Positions 34,829-46,359 of a DNA stretch of 64,000 bases are shown one piece after another. The stretch lies in assembly GCF_032062135.1 (NCBI RefSeq), contig NC_092862.1, positions 67,602,715-67,666,714 on the forward strand. The letters run 5' to 3'. Positions within the stretch are counted from its first letter, which is position 1, and every line of letters begins with the position of its first letter. The notes beneath the pieces are model-generated. The model was not told the origin of the DNA. It ran no database searches and saw nothing but the letters and a program-made list of their open reading frames with translations. Both the position numbers and the translations under genes were made by a program. This DNA is from Pyxicephalus adspersus (lineage: Eukaryota; Chordata; Amphibia; Anura; Pyxicephalidae).

Positions 34829-35880
34829 GTTTTTTTAATAACATTATTTAGCAAAAATATGGGCAGATATACAAAATCATCATTGACAGGTACATAAAGG
34901 TAACATTCAATAGTTAATAATAAAGAACATCATTAACAACCAAATTGTGCAATACAAAAAAGGCAAAAAATTGATCTGCATACAAAGAGGAAACATGAAT
35001 AAAAGTAGGCATAACCCTGGGATTAAAGCAATAAACATCCAGAAATAGTATAGGGGAAAACAGTGGAAGTACAGCCGAGGACTACCAGCCCAGCTAAACC
35101 GGGTTTAAATAGCACTTATAGTTCGCAAAGTCTGGAAATTGTTGCCATGCCAAAGTATACCATGACATATAAAATTGGGCATTTGGACCTCGGATTGTGG
35201 AAATGAGATGGTCCATATGCATAATATTATTCACTCGCTGAACAGGGGGCAGCGTCTGGCTTGCCCAAGAGAGGGGGATACATGATTTTGCAGCCTTGAT
35301 CAGATGCCAAAGGATCTCTGGTTTGCAGAGATATAGTTGTGGTGGAGTAGGCAAAAGTAAACTAGGATTTTCAGGATGGGGGAAGACCAAAACAGATTCA
35401 TCATGCTGCCCACCCCTCCCCACACTGCCAACGTTCATTTTATGCAGCAACTACGGCAACTTCTATACAGCGAGTAACAATCTTATATCCCTGTTCTCTA
35501 ACCTGCTGCTGATAGTGGTCTTGTAGAATAAAGTAAGGATGTTGTCCCTGGTACAGAGTAGAGGAGACCCCCAGTTCTCTCCCCCATACCCTCAAAAAAG
35601 GTGAGAAATTAGGTGTTGTAGCATTGACCATAGACAGCTAAGGCCATGTGTTGCACCATGCCACTATCACTACAGAGGCTCTCAAACTTCGATAAAGATT
35701 TTGAGAACTTTCTTGCTGGTGACAAAAGAAATGAAGAAAGTGTGTCAACTCTGGGGATCTCCAAAAGTGCAGACCAAAGGGACCCCAGCGGGCCATCAGC
35801 CCTGGCAAGTTTATCAAGGGACTGATGAGTCAAAAAGCGCTGAATCCAGAAAAAGCAGGATGAGCTACTGCTTGTTTTTT
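34829..35880 (-). pseudogene. 3' part of an L1-type LINE ORF2 with 3' UTR, frameshifted
   Basis: Read on the minus strand, three consecutive segments in three different frames (35833-35609, 35631-35440, 35450-35094) resemble the C-terminal third of vertebrate L1/Tx1 ORF2. They run from a segment with SLSKFESLC, through PNFSPFLRVWGRELG and REQGYKIVTRC, to LWHLIKAAKSCIPLSW and VNNIMHMDHL. The WG-x-EL, YKI-x-R and LWHL-x-x-A-K patterns in this order are the family signature. At least two frameshifts separate the segments, so it is dead. The 3' UTR ends at an A-rich tail (poly(T) on the plus strand at 34829-34836). The endonuclease and most of the reverse transcriptase are missing by 5' truncation. 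Confidence 0.88.
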
Positions 35881-37273
35881 AAGCAAGTTTTAACTGATTT
35901 TCTAAATAAAAGATAATACACAAACAATACATGTAAAATACATGTAAAGACTGTTTATGTGCATTCTGCAAAAAAGAAATTAGGAAGGGCTAACATTACC
36001 TGTCAACATTTTTGTTTGGGTGATCAATCCTTTCTCACCAGGTTTTGGGGTGCTTTTTGAGGGAAGGACAGAGGTTTACGTTGAGCAGAGAGGTGGATTT
36101 ATATAAATAAGTACATGCTTGCAAGTGTGAATCCATTATACCCAAGTATGTGTCGTTACATAAACATGTTAACATGGCTATATGCTATTCAACCCATTTT
36201 TAATCCTGATATATATACTTACAATGTTAGTGGCCATTATGGTAATTTAATGCTAGTTTCTTTTTCCTCTGAAACGACCCTGATCATTACCTATGAACAT
36301 TCAGGGCAGTCATTAATTCATTGTGTGCCACTACTGACATAGCTGTCAACATTGTAAAATATTTTCCAGGGATCTTTGCCTAACAAGAAATTCCAGGGCA
36401 TTGGTTTATGTGTAATACCATCTCAGAAGAGCAAGGAATATATGTATATAATAATGCACTGCATGGAAGACTCAATCTCTTTTAACAAATCTGTGGAATT
36501 TGTGTATATTGTGAATAGAAATTGCATTATAATAATTGTTCATACCATTACTGTATCCTGACAAATGGTAAGCGTTGCAAAGGCTGTTCCATATTTCTGG
36601 TTTTATATTTTGTAGAAGACTACTTTTTCTTGGCAGAATATGATGACAGAGTTAGCTCTAATGCCTTTTCTTTTATACATTTGTGATTAATTATTGCAAG
36701 TTCATTGGTTTAAAAATACAGACAGGAATACATGGAAAATTAGGACTATAGACTGCAGAAAACCGATGGCAAAGTTTACCAACAGATGCACAAATCCATA
36801 TGAATAATGACATTAGCCCAGACAACAGCGGTTACTGTCACCAACTCTCCATTATAACTGCCTTAGTAGATAAATATAACTTAATCTATGTTTTCTAAAA
36901 GGGTAAAATATTTGTAAAAATATTATTGTATTCATGTTTGTATAATGATTTAGGAATAGTCTCTGAGATAAAAGCTGATTACAGAAATGAATATATAGTC
37001 TTGTATATAAGTCAACAGAAAAATAGTAATAAAAAAGACACTGAAGCATATTTAAATTTTATGCACTATTTATGCTGACCTATTTATTTTAAAAATACAT
37101 TGACCTGATCTACAGTATATGTAAAACATACTGTTGAAAAAATGATTGTGATTTATCAATTTTATGTAGTTTACATGAATAAAAGTTAGAGATATTAGAG
37201 GATACCTTTTTTCATACTATACAGCTTAGTTAGGCCTAGGTATTTTTAGAACTGTTGTTATTTAGTATATACA

Positions 37274-37316
<43 letters not shown>

Positions 37317-38031
37317 GTATTTCAGCTAAGTAGATCATTTATCCAAAGCTGCTTTTATTTCTTTTTGTATTGTTTATACATTTTTAAACTTACAGTGTGT
37401 ATGGGGTGATTGAGACTTTACACAGTACAAAGTAAATAAAAAAGGGGATAAATCAGTGTGCTGACTGAGAGGTTAGATGCTCCAGGGTTTTTGATTGATA
37501 TAGAGAACACAACTTCTTTTTTCCTTGAATCTTGATAAGTTCTGTTCCCAGTTCTAGAATCCAGAGGATTGTAAAGCTTTGGGTCGAATAAAGCAAGCAT
37601 ACCTACATTCACTCATCTTTAAAGATATGACACTCTTACAATTACCTCTGTAAATTTAAGCACAGTAAAAATAAGCCTAAACAATATAGCATATAAATCC
37701 TAAAACTATGATAGTTTTCTAAATAAAAGTACATGACTAACCAACTTGACCTTTTCCTTGGTTTCCCTATATTGTGCATGGTTTAAAACTGCCATAATCA
37801 GTTGAGCCTTTACAACTTGATGCTCAAATATTGTCAGTACCTTAAATAGACACTTATTGTTGAACAAAATGACTTCTACACCCAAACAACTCACACAGAG
37901 CTCTCTATGGATATTGTCCATGGAAGAGGATGTAAAAGTTTTCCTTGGCATCTTTGAAAAAAATTCTGAGCTGATGCACTAGCACCCTCTATCTATTTTG
38001 ACTTTCAGTATCAGGATGAGTAGGACTATCC
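35881..38031. other. AT-rich non-coding DNA with one TA microsatellite
   Basis: No coding, transposon end or motif cluster is seen. A (TA)n run of about 19 units lies at 37275-37313. Confidence 0.55.
37275..37313. repeat. (TA)n microsatellite
   Basis: Pure TA run of about 19 units. Confidence 0.97.
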
Positions 38032-38384
38032 TTAACCTCCCTGGCGGTATGAATATTTAGGTTTTCTTAAATGTCAAAGCGGTACATTTTAAATTTCCTG
38101 CCAGAACACAGCTGCTGCATGCTCACACACTGGGGATGCAAGGCCAGGGGATGCAGATGCCTGGGGGATGCTGTTGCGGGCCAGGCATCTCTGGGGGACG
38201 CTGATGTGGGCCAGGCATCGCCGAGGGACACAGATGCTGGCCAGGCATCACCGGAGGACGCCATGGGCTCGTGGGGACCAGGTAAGCCCTTTACAATTCC
38301 ACCCTGAGTGTGGCCCTGGGTTACCACCTTTGGTACTGAAAATTAATCCCAAAAAACACTCGGGAATACCGCCAGGGTGGATAA
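38032..38384. mobile_element. TTAA-flanked non-autonomous transposon, copy 2
   Basis: The left edge TTAACCTCCCTGGCGGTAT and the right edge ATACCGCCAGGGTGGATAA are inverted repeats. The right TTAA is mutated to ATAA. Just inside are ATGTCAAAGCGGTACATTTT (shared with copy 3) on the left and GAGTGTGGCCCTGGGTTACC on the right, again like copy 3. The hairpin module of copies 1 and 3 is missing and a 30-bp minisatellite stands near the centre instead. Open frames of 78-110 codons here come from that array. Confidence 0.85.
38133..38265. repeat. 30-bp GC-rich minisatellite inside the TTAA element
   Basis: About three and a half units of 30 bp, each with GGGGGAYGCTG followed by GGGCCAGGCATC, preceded by degenerate relatives. 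Because the period is divisible by three, frames stay open on both strands without coding. Confidence 0.85.
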
Positions 38385-38639
38385 ATCAAAGGGGAATTGC
38401 TAATCATGGTCAGAGTGGTCACAACCTTTACATCAGACCCTTGTCTGCTAAAAATACAGCAGCATTAGGGATAAAGAAAACCCTAAGAGTGGATGAATAA
38501 AAGTCCCTAATGGAACAGCATGAAGACTGACTGGATCTGCCCCCCAAGCCCTGCAAACAGTAAAACAGTAGCAGACATTGGAACTGAGACTGTGGATCCT
38601 GATAAGCTTAGCTTAGCCTGAATTGGAGTGATGTGTATA
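38385..38639. other. Short non-coding spacer between two transposons
   Basis: No ends, arrays or coding signal are recognised between the TTAA element and the pogo-like left end. The stretch is less AT-rich than average and may be a remnant of another repeat. Confidence 0.3.
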
Positions 38640-38830
38640 CAGGTGGTCCCCAGGTTAAGGACATCCGGCATACGGACGTCTCCTAGATACGAATGGGCCT
38701 TCCCTGCTCGCTGTGTGCAGAACGGGGTTCCCTGCTCGCTGTGTGCAGGATGGAGGCTAGAGGGGGGAGGGGCGGTTTGCATGGCTAGAGGGGGGAGCGG
38801 CGGTTTGCAAGGTTCAGATTTACACAGTTA
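38640..38830 (+). mobile_element. Truncated pogo/Tigger-like element
   Basis: After a TA at 38638-38639 the left end reads CAGGTGGTCCCCAGGTTAAG, the kind of terminus seen in pogo/Tigger families. No matching right end follows, so it is 3'-truncated. Inside are two copies of CTTCCCTGCTCGCTGTGTGC (one lacks its first base) and two of GCTAGAGGGGGGAG, giving local tandem structure. Part of the interior recurs in the element at 52567, which has different termini. Confidence 0.65.
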
Positions 38831-39071
38831 CACAGTGTAATACTAGATTGTGATTTTTTTTGTTTTGAAAACTGTGGGGTAAAATAGGTAGATTTTTGGA
38901 CTGATAAATTACAGTATCTAAATGTAATGATTCCATATTATCTGCTCTGGTATCAAAAGAAAATACATTTTTAATTTACATTCAGCTTATAGCTAAACAA
39001 ATTTAAAAAAATACTTAATAATGCTCTACAAAACCTAAAACCACTAAAGTATACTAGAATTCTACACTATA
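38831..39071. other. AT-rich non-coding spacer, nothing recognised
   Basis: Short AT-rich sequence between two pogo-like elements. It may include the eroded tail of the truncated upstream element. Confidence 0.4.
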
Positions 39072-39570
39072 CAGTGGTACCTTGGTATAAGTCCTTAATC
39101 CATTCCAGATCCTTATACCAAACACATTTTCCCATAAGAAATAAAAGTAAAATGTTTAATGTGTTCCGATGGAAAAAAATCCTATTGTTATTGGCATATT
39201 GTACATTGATGGGGTTGTATAGAATATTTTAAACACAGCTTAATACTAAAGTACATAAATACAAAAGCAATTAGATTAAATAAATGAAAATTTAACCTCA
39301 CTTTACCTTGCTGAGTCAAGTGCCTACTAGGATGGTGCTGGGAAGGGAGGAGGAGGAGATGTTATGTAGGAGTTATAGCGCGGGTTGTTCACTGAATGGT
39401 GGCAACTGGTATACTGACGCTCGTGGGCATGATTCATTTTGACCCATACAAGTTCTAGCAAAAAGGTTGTATACCAAGCAAAGGTTGTATACCACGCAAG
39501 ATTTTTTGTGTCCAAAGACTTATACCAAGTTGGACTTATTCCAAAGCTGACTTATACCGAGGTACCACTG
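39072..39570. mobile_element. pogo/Tigger-like non-autonomous element with TA duplication
   Basis: The ends CAGTGGTACCTTGGTATAAG and CTTATACCGAGGTACCACTG are inverted repeats, flanked on both sides by TA (39070-39071 and 39571-39572). The 499-bp interior has no transposase, and subterminal ACTTATACCAAG-like words repeat near the right end. The right TA merges into a TA microsatellite. Confidence 0.9.

Positions 39571-39602
<32 letters not shown>
39571..39602. repeat. (TA)n microsatellite, one interruption
   Basis: TA units with one TG interruption, directly at the transposon's right duplication. Confidence 0.95.
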
Positions 39603-39603
<1 letters not shown>

Positions 39604-39866
39604 TTATTTATTACATAGAATAATAAAACAACAACACAAAATGTGAATATTAGGTGCAAGTGTCTCCAGGGAAGTGGTCGGGTTGTGTCTCTGGACTGAC
39701 ATCGGAGGCTCCGACCTACGATGAGAGAGTGAGCAGGGTTCTGGCATCATGGCATCACTATGGGGAAAGTTTCTTCCCGTTTGAGTGACACCCAGCTCCC
39801 AGGGCATGCATGGTCTAGAGCCAGTAATACTAGTAGTCCCTGGGTTCAAAAAGGTTGGCGACCACT
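39603..39866 (-). mobile_element. hAT-type element end (GGCGACCACTG terminus)
   Basis: The right boundary AAAAAGGTTGGCGACCACTG at 39866 is the inverted form of the hAT terminus CAGTGGTCGCCAACC and is related to the intact element at 63794. No matching left end is visible, because the left side may be lost in the TA tract. The interior (GAGGCTCCGACC, CAGGGCATGCATGG) is non-coding, and its left limit is an estimate. Confidence 0.55.
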
Positions 39867-42190
39867 GTATTAGACAGTCAAAAAACGTTTATCAATACAG
39901 TGCTCTCTGGTATAAAGAGATCCGCTTCTACCCTTCTCCATTTCAAACATATGTCCCATAACAAACCAAATGTGAGAGAGGTGAAAAATGTTACATATAA
40001 TAAACCTCAGCCTTAAGAACTGAAATCACTGCCACTTACAGTGCTTTCCTCAGCAAAAGAGAACACCTATTTAATTGTTGCACTCACAACACAACAGTTG
40101 ACCAATTGATCACACTGCATATACACAAGTAATGTCATCACAACACTTTTCACATTACATTATCAACAGATTTTCATCACAGTATATTACTGGTTTTAGA
40201 TCTATACCACAGCTATAGAAATACCTAATTTTGCTATTACTCCTATTGTAAATCTGGATTTGGTGTTTTTAGACAGTAAGAAGAAGAATATAGATTTTCC
40301 AACATTGGGTTGCCCAACATATGGCCCACCAATCCAAATGTAAGACCATGCACAAGCAATCACACACTCATATATATTTATTTAACGCACCCGCAGTACA
40401 GGGAGAAACTGGTTGTTGGGCCAATTTTGTTGAAAGATGAATGTTGAAATTTCCGTATAGGCACCAATATCAAAAGTGCTCCAAGCTAAAAACCTGCCAG
40501 ACAATCTGCAAATTAAAAAAAAACCTAGGTGTTTTTTCTTTCAAACTTATATATGACATAACCTTTGCTTTGCTAGTCATGAATTGAGAGTGGCTGACAT
40601 CCCCAATACAGCAAAGCAGGAGACATGGACATTTGGCACTAGTCACTGGCAAAATTCCTAATTATGCTATTTAGGGGAAAGGCTTCTAACTCAGGTGTCT
40701 AGCATCATCAATTTTAAAACATTAGCAACTTAATGTGGATAATTAGTTAACCACAGGACTTACAGATCTTTGTGCCAATTAGATCTCAGACCTAATTGTT
40801 TTTACAGGTTTTAAATAGGAATTAGTGATGTTGTCTATCAGAAATTCAAGACAGTTAAACACCTGTAAAAAAACTTTTTTATTCTATTTTTGTATGTAAT
40901 AAACACATTACTAAGGCAAAGATAAGCAATATTCATTATCTTCATGCTTACAGATTGACTTTCTTTTTGATTGAAAAATTGTCTTCAAAGACATTTTAAA
41001 TATGCTGTGGTATTAGACTGAAACATTTACATTCTATTTTTGCTACAGAAAATGGAATATGATTTATGGATATACTTATGACTCTCAGATATCTCATCCA
41101 TGCTGCTAACTTGTTATCTAACACATTACATTTGGCAAAGCTCCAGACACGGTTAACCTACAGCCAACAATCAGTCTATCATACGTTATACAGGAAAGTC
41201 AAGGGTGAAATAAATTAAGGTCTGCTTTACTGGTGTAATCATTCTTGTAGATTTCATAGCTAATAAATATAATAAATATAGGAGCCCAAGTAAAAACAAT
41301 AAAGTTATTTATACTTACCTACAGACCAATGCTTGGTATATAATCTGAAGTGTTGATCCTTTCTGATCCTGTATATTTCCATATTAGACTTTGGGTTGAT
41401 TTGTTAAATATGTTTAAGCTGAATGAGGTAAAGCACTGCTGACTTCCAATTATATTGACAGCCATCCAATTATATTCAAACAATCCTGTTTTTGTTCAAT
41501 TCTTTGCTTGTGAGCAGGTAATGCTTGCAATGCGAAATTTTACCTTATCCACTGATGTAAGTGAATTATACCTTTTTTACTTTTTTAAATGAACAGCATA
41601 AACTCCTCTAGTAATTCAACCCCAAAAGCATTTGTAAAACAGTTTGGTAGAATAATCCTTATTTACTAAAGCAAAGAGCATTTTGAAAAGTTTAGTGTCC
41701 ATTAACAATAACAAACATCTGGCTGTTTTACATGGATAAAAGGTTAAAAAACAAATTCCTATTGCAATACACATTTTTTTAGAATTTTTACACATGTGAG
41801 CATAATTTTGCAATATACTTGTTTTAACCTCACCTGAATGAAAAAGCACAATAATGGTTTGACATGGAGTTCCCATTTATGAATTTTGATTTCATTGACC
41901 CAGAATGTTAACTTGCAATATATTCATACAGTAAATGAAAGTAAATGTATTCCTTTTAAAAAATGAAATTGTAAAAGACCCACAGTCCTGGATTGTCCAA
42001 TTTAGCTGTGTGAGTTCGCACCATTGTCTCCTTTATCATACAGCTGTTTTAAAGTCAACATGCAGTGTGGATGTTAACTACTAGGGTGGACCAGCCAGAA
42101 CAGTTTAAACATAATGCAGAATAGTCTTTGCATTATGATAACCAATGAGGTCCTGTGGTTGCCATTTTTACACGCCAGTAAACCACTGCC
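39867..42190. other. Non-coding DNA, possible regulatory motifs near 40.7-40.9 kb
   Basis: No coding or repeat ends are seen. Around 40735-40875 the words GATAATTAGTTAACC, CCAATTAGATC and GGAATTAGTGATG cluster, which might mark a homeodomain-responsive element. This is weak, and the rest is featureless. Confidence 0.35.
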
Positions 42191-42500
42191 TTAGGCTATG
42201 CACACACTTTCAATAATTGTCGTTGGAAAGGATCTTTCACGATCCTTTACAACAACTAATGACTGCACAATGCATGAATGAGTGCTGTACATATAGCACC
42301 ATTCTGTACTATGCGGAGGGGGGGAATGACGGAGTGGCACTCCATTGCCCTCTCTCCCCCTTCAATTCCATTAGGATCCTTCGTCGACCATCGTCCGTGG
42401 ATATGCCAGGTCGGTCATTTGGACAATGGAGGTTGAGCGCTGTACACACGCCAGATTCCCGTCTGAGGACGAGAACCATTGCATGTGGGTACCTAGCCTT
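42191..42500. mobile_element. CpG-rich miniature transposon, copy 3 (GATC-hairpin subfamily)
   Basis: The left end TTAGGCTATGCACACACTTT and right end GGGTACCTAGCCTT are a diverged form of the GCTGCGTACACAC terminus. The interior shares GTCGTTGGAAAGGATCTTTC, CTGTACATATAGCACC, and a GGATAT...AGGTCGGTC section with copy 2 at 13302. Several CpGs have decayed to TG or CA, so it is older than copies 1 and 4. Confidence 0.8.
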
Positions 42501-44538
42501 GGGGGAGTCTACCTGTGGTAGCTCAATAGAGAATAAATGGAGGCGGTAATGAGTAGTTTCTTTAAAAACCATCTCTGAGCTTGCCGTCCGAATGGCTCTC
42601 AAGTTGTTAGCCACTAGGAGGTACACTGGAGGAGATTTAAGGAAAACCTATTAGGGAATTTTGAGATAACACTTGAAGAGTGCATAGGGCACAGGGCAGC
42701 TCTGAATTTATGATAAGAGCAACAGATACACTATATTTTTCCTTTATTGAACAAAACACTTTCCAAGGTATATTAAACACCGCATGTGCAAAAGTTGCAA
42801 GTGAGTAAATAGGGGAAGCTCAATGTTAGAGTACATACACTTTATTCTGAAATTTGACAGGTGACATCTGACTTCACACACATGTAAAGTTGTATAGAAT
42901 GTGGAGTTCATGCTCATGATGCACAAGTAGGAGTTACAAACCATCTATATATCCAGACAATAAAAATGCTTCTGGTTACAAAACATCTTCTCCTTTGGAC
43001 AAGATGGTGCAAGCACAACATGTCTGCCACTTTTGTCTGGTTAAAAGGAAGTAACTATACTGATGAGTGTGCCATAGTTTGATGCCACCACCTGCTTCAA
43101 GGTGCTAGAAATAAAGTTGTCTGATGTCATTAGGTTGTGTGCTCACCATCTGGAAAGTGACATGACACACAAAGTACAGGATTGCAAGCAGTTTGAACAA
43201 TGTGGTAAATGACTTTGACCAACTGGTTAGTGACCTGTAGTCCCTCACTTGAAAAAAAACAAAGTTGCTTGATATTGACAAGGACAGTACTCTGTTCCTC
43301 TGGATAACAGGCTGCAGATAGCAGTTTGCCAATGCTGCAGTAGACAGAATAAAAAATGCAATTTTCAGGACTAGCTGAACTAGGGACCTAACCATCTCAG
43401 GAATGAAGCTAGGATTCATGCGTAAATTATTGTATGACTTGAGAATCAAATGACAGTAGATAAATTAAAAGACAATGCAAAAAAATGAACAAGCAAATAA
43501 AAAAAAATAATTTTTTTTTGCTTTACCATTTTTCACTGTGAAAGAGGGGAAAATAATTGGCGAATGTGAACACCATCTGTTTGGTGAAAATTATTACCAA
43601 AATTAAATCACTGTTAAACGTACTATTCTTTGCTTGACAAATGTGCACTTTAGGTGACCTGTAACCCTTTTATGTCAGCAATGATGTTACTTGTTTTAGG
43701 CTTATTGGTTTCCCCTAAAGTGGACTTGTAAATGTTTTTTTAACTTAGACTTACAGTTTGCCTTCTACTTATTTTTTAAAAAATTCCAACTATGCTTGTT
43801 TTATGGAACATGTTCACAATATAGGCTATATCTTTACTAAATTATACAATTGCTGGTACCTATCAATAAAATTAAAATGCAATGACAAATCTATGAAGTT
43901 TTAAGCCAGAAGTATTTTCTGTCTTTCACTTTGTTCTGGTTTCATTTTGTTATTAGGACCTTGCTACCTTCGGAAGACTGGCAAAGCTTACATTACCTGG
44001 TAGGGCCTGCCTAAATATTAGAAATATTAGTTTTAGAAATATGTATACGCTGCTTTAAATTACATCAATTTTAATGTGCTTCTCTGATACAGAATTAATA
44101 ACTAATCCTCTTTGATTTGTGTAATCAAGAGACATTATGGTGATCAAAAGGAAGCTAAAACAAAAAGCAGACACATTTTTATTTAATTGGACATCCCCAT
44201 TAGGAATGCACAGATACATAAAAACAATTTATGTCTTCCATTAAAAGGAACTAAACAAAGCAGTGAGTAAGAGTATATATTGTCTTCCATCTTTATCACT
44301 TCAAACAGATGTACCTGACTTCTGACCTGGCAAGCTGAATTATATCTCACTGATATCAAATGTAGTAACATTAACGTTACTTTAAAAAGTGCTTTGTTTC
44401 CAAATGCTTAATGATGAATTGCTATGGCTTACAATATATGTACAATATAAATTGTTTCTCTTTGCACTTAGGATACATGTCTGATTTGATCAAACAATCC
44501 AGTTCTATAAAGTTCTTGCTCTATAAAAGTATCAAATC
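42501..44538. other. Non-coding DNA, nothing recognised
   Basis: The 114-codon minus-strand frame at 43105-43449 has no domain that I recognise. An A/T homopolymer patch lies near 43500. No repeat ends are visible. Confidence 0.45.
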
Positions 44539-44554
44539 TTTTTTTTTTTTTTTT
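44539..44554 (-). other. Poly(A) tract on the minus strand
   Basis: Sixteen T residues on the plus strand read as poly(A) on the minus strand. They lie 17 bases beyond an AATATA hexamer (44577-44572 on the minus strand), a variant polyadenylation signal. This is the right spacing for a genuine or reverse-transcribed mRNA 3' end. Confidence 0.4.
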
Positions 44555-44823
44555 GAGCAAAAGTATACTATTATATTTAAATCATTTTGATGTAAACACA
44601 GAAACCATTCTTATGGGTTAGAGGTTATTTCAAAAACAAAGCAGTTCTTCGTCCAAACAATTACCCTACCCAAATACACTATGCAGAAGATTCTGTAACT
44701 TGTAACTTATGGATAAGAATAGGGGTCTTAAAAAGCAAAATATAATTCTGCACAAACCCTGACTACAGCCACAGAAGGTGTAATGATATTGCTGCTTGGG
44801 CTATGTTTAGCCAGGCATTTTCT

Positions 44824-45044
44824 TCACAGCATACTGCTGTCGTCAATCAGTGCAAAACCATCTGGGTCATCATAAAAATTAATAGGAGTATTTAAATCTC
44901 TTCTTTTGCAGAGATTTAAAAGCACAATGGATTTTTCAGAAGGCCAATGCAGAGTCTTGGCGCATTCTGCAACTGAACGTTTCCAAAGAAATAAACTTTT
45001 TCCAACTACATTAGCCAGCAGTTGCAAGAGGAGATGAAAGTGAT
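44824..45044 (-). pseudogene. Coding-like terminal segment: last exon or retrocopy (unrecognised)
   Basis: On the minus strand a frame runs from a splice-acceptor-like CTTCTGCTGTCCCTCAG (ending at 45045) to TGA at 44826. It gives about 72 residues of balanced, globular-looking composition, including LLANVVGKSLFLWKRS, AECAKTLHWPSEK and INFYDDPDGFALIDD. The frame continues seven codons above the acceptor-like AG and then meets TAG. Downstream lie about 270 bp of UTR-like DNA, an AATATA hexamer and a poly(A) tract. It could be the terminal coding exon of an unidentified gene, or a 5'-truncated processed retrocopy. I do not recognise the protein. Its composition is unlike the chance frames elsewhere in the window. 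Confidence 0.35.
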
Positions 45045-45377
45045 CTGAGGGACAGCAGAAGACCTAAGATTCCTTGGAAAACTACTTACTAGATCATTTA
45101 GCAAACCTCATCACTTCCAGGCATATTGTGGTTGAAAAAAAAACACCTAGAAGCTGTTAACAACACAGTTGTCAAGCACCTGTTAGCCCTAATGTTATAA
45201 TGTCAAATCATAGGCTTTATTTAGTAATACAATATATTGCCAAATGTGAACAGAGGCATTCTCTTTCTTCCATGTACCTCTCACTACTGAGTTACATTGG
45301 GGTGGGAGGTGTGTGGATTACTAACTAGGTCCTAAGAGCTTATCAGATGTCAGATAACACTTATTGAATCCAGCTTC
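45045..45377. other. Non-coding flank, nothing recognised
   Basis: On the minus strand this is the sequence just upstream of the coding-like segment. It has in-frame stops and no further coding similarity. Confidence 0.4.
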
Positions 45378-45651
45378 TAAAGCTGCGTACACACTTCCAA
45401 TTTTTATCGTTGGAAATGCACGACGAACGAACGACGAACGACCGACTGGCCAAAAATCGTTCGTTAAAAAAGTAACCAACGACGCCAACGAACGAGGATA
45501 GTCATTGGAAATGAAAGACCGGACAGGCGGATCGGATTGGACGACGATCGTTGACCATCTATCGTGTGTACGGTCGTTCAGTGATCGTGCATGGTCTGAG
45601 CATGCGCGATGAACGAACGTTCGATCGATGTACAGGCTGTATTGTGTATAT

Positions 45652-45653
45652 GA

Positions 45654-45698
<45 letters not shown>

Positions 45699-45749
45699 NN
45701 NNNNNNNNNNNNNNNNNNNNNNNNNNNNNNNNNNNNNNNNNNNNNNNNN

Positions 45750-45790
<41 letters not shown>
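45652..45790. repeat. Compound (TG)n(TA)n-gap-(TA)n(GA)n microsatellite
   Basis: TG then TA units run up to the gap at 45699. After it, a short TA stretch gives way to about 17 GA units ending near 45790. The true length is unknown because of the gap. Confidence 0.95.
45699..45749. other. Assembly gap, 51 N
   Basis: A run of 51 undetermined bases within the microsatellite, probably a polymerase-slippage or assembly failure point. Confidence 0.99.
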
Positions 45791-45793
<3 letters not shown>

Positions 45794-45908
45794 GTATCGT
45801 TATCTGTATGTACAGGATCGGTGCCATACGATCGTTCGCAGATATTGTGCAGGATCGTTCGTCGTTCGTTTACCAACGATAATTATTGGAAGTGTGCACG
45901 TAGCTTTA

Positions 45909-46359
45909 CAGAAAGAGTGTTCCCTATGAGAGTCCTTCCTAAATACCACTGCTCACATACAGGAGTCTTCTGGCTCTGGTTTAATGTGGATACTAGTCCA
46001 CTACAAAGAGTGAAAAAAAGATAGAAAAAAATAGCAGTATGTTATGGAACTTTGAACTGGCTTTAATCAATTTAAAATAATTGTATTTTACATTACATCA
46101 CAAATTAAAAGCTCATATCACTGTATTCAAAAACATTAAGAGTAAAAAGTAGAAATGGTAGAAAGGTCATCTTAATCTCAACTATGACGCAGCGGTGTCC
46201 TAAACCGTTATTTTAATCAGTCTAAGCTTTTTCAATATGATCAACACCTAACGTGGACATGGGCAGTCATCAGGACTGGAAATGGTTGGTCTCCTACATA
46301 TCTGCTATAGTCTCCCTTTTTTGGTCAAAGTTCTCAATCAAGCATATAATTTTGTTTTT
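45909..46359. other. Non-coding DNA, nothing recognised
   Basis: No coding or repeat signal before the pyrimidine-rich array. Confidence 0.4.

Larger units (their letters stand above)
45378..45908. mobile_element. CpG-rich miniature transposon, copy 4, with internal microsatellites and gap
   Basis: The ends TAAAGCTGCGTACACACTTC and GGAAGTGTGCACGTAGCTTTA match copy 1 closely, as does the interior (GGACAGGCGGATCGGATTGG, GGTCTGAGCATGCG, GATCGTTCGTCGTTCG). Near the middle, where copy 1 has GTGTGTACAATATC, this copy carries (TG)n, (TA)n, an unsequenced gap, (TA)n and (GA)n. The high identity of the flanks suggests a young insertion in which the microsatellite expanded afterwards. Confidence 0.9.
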
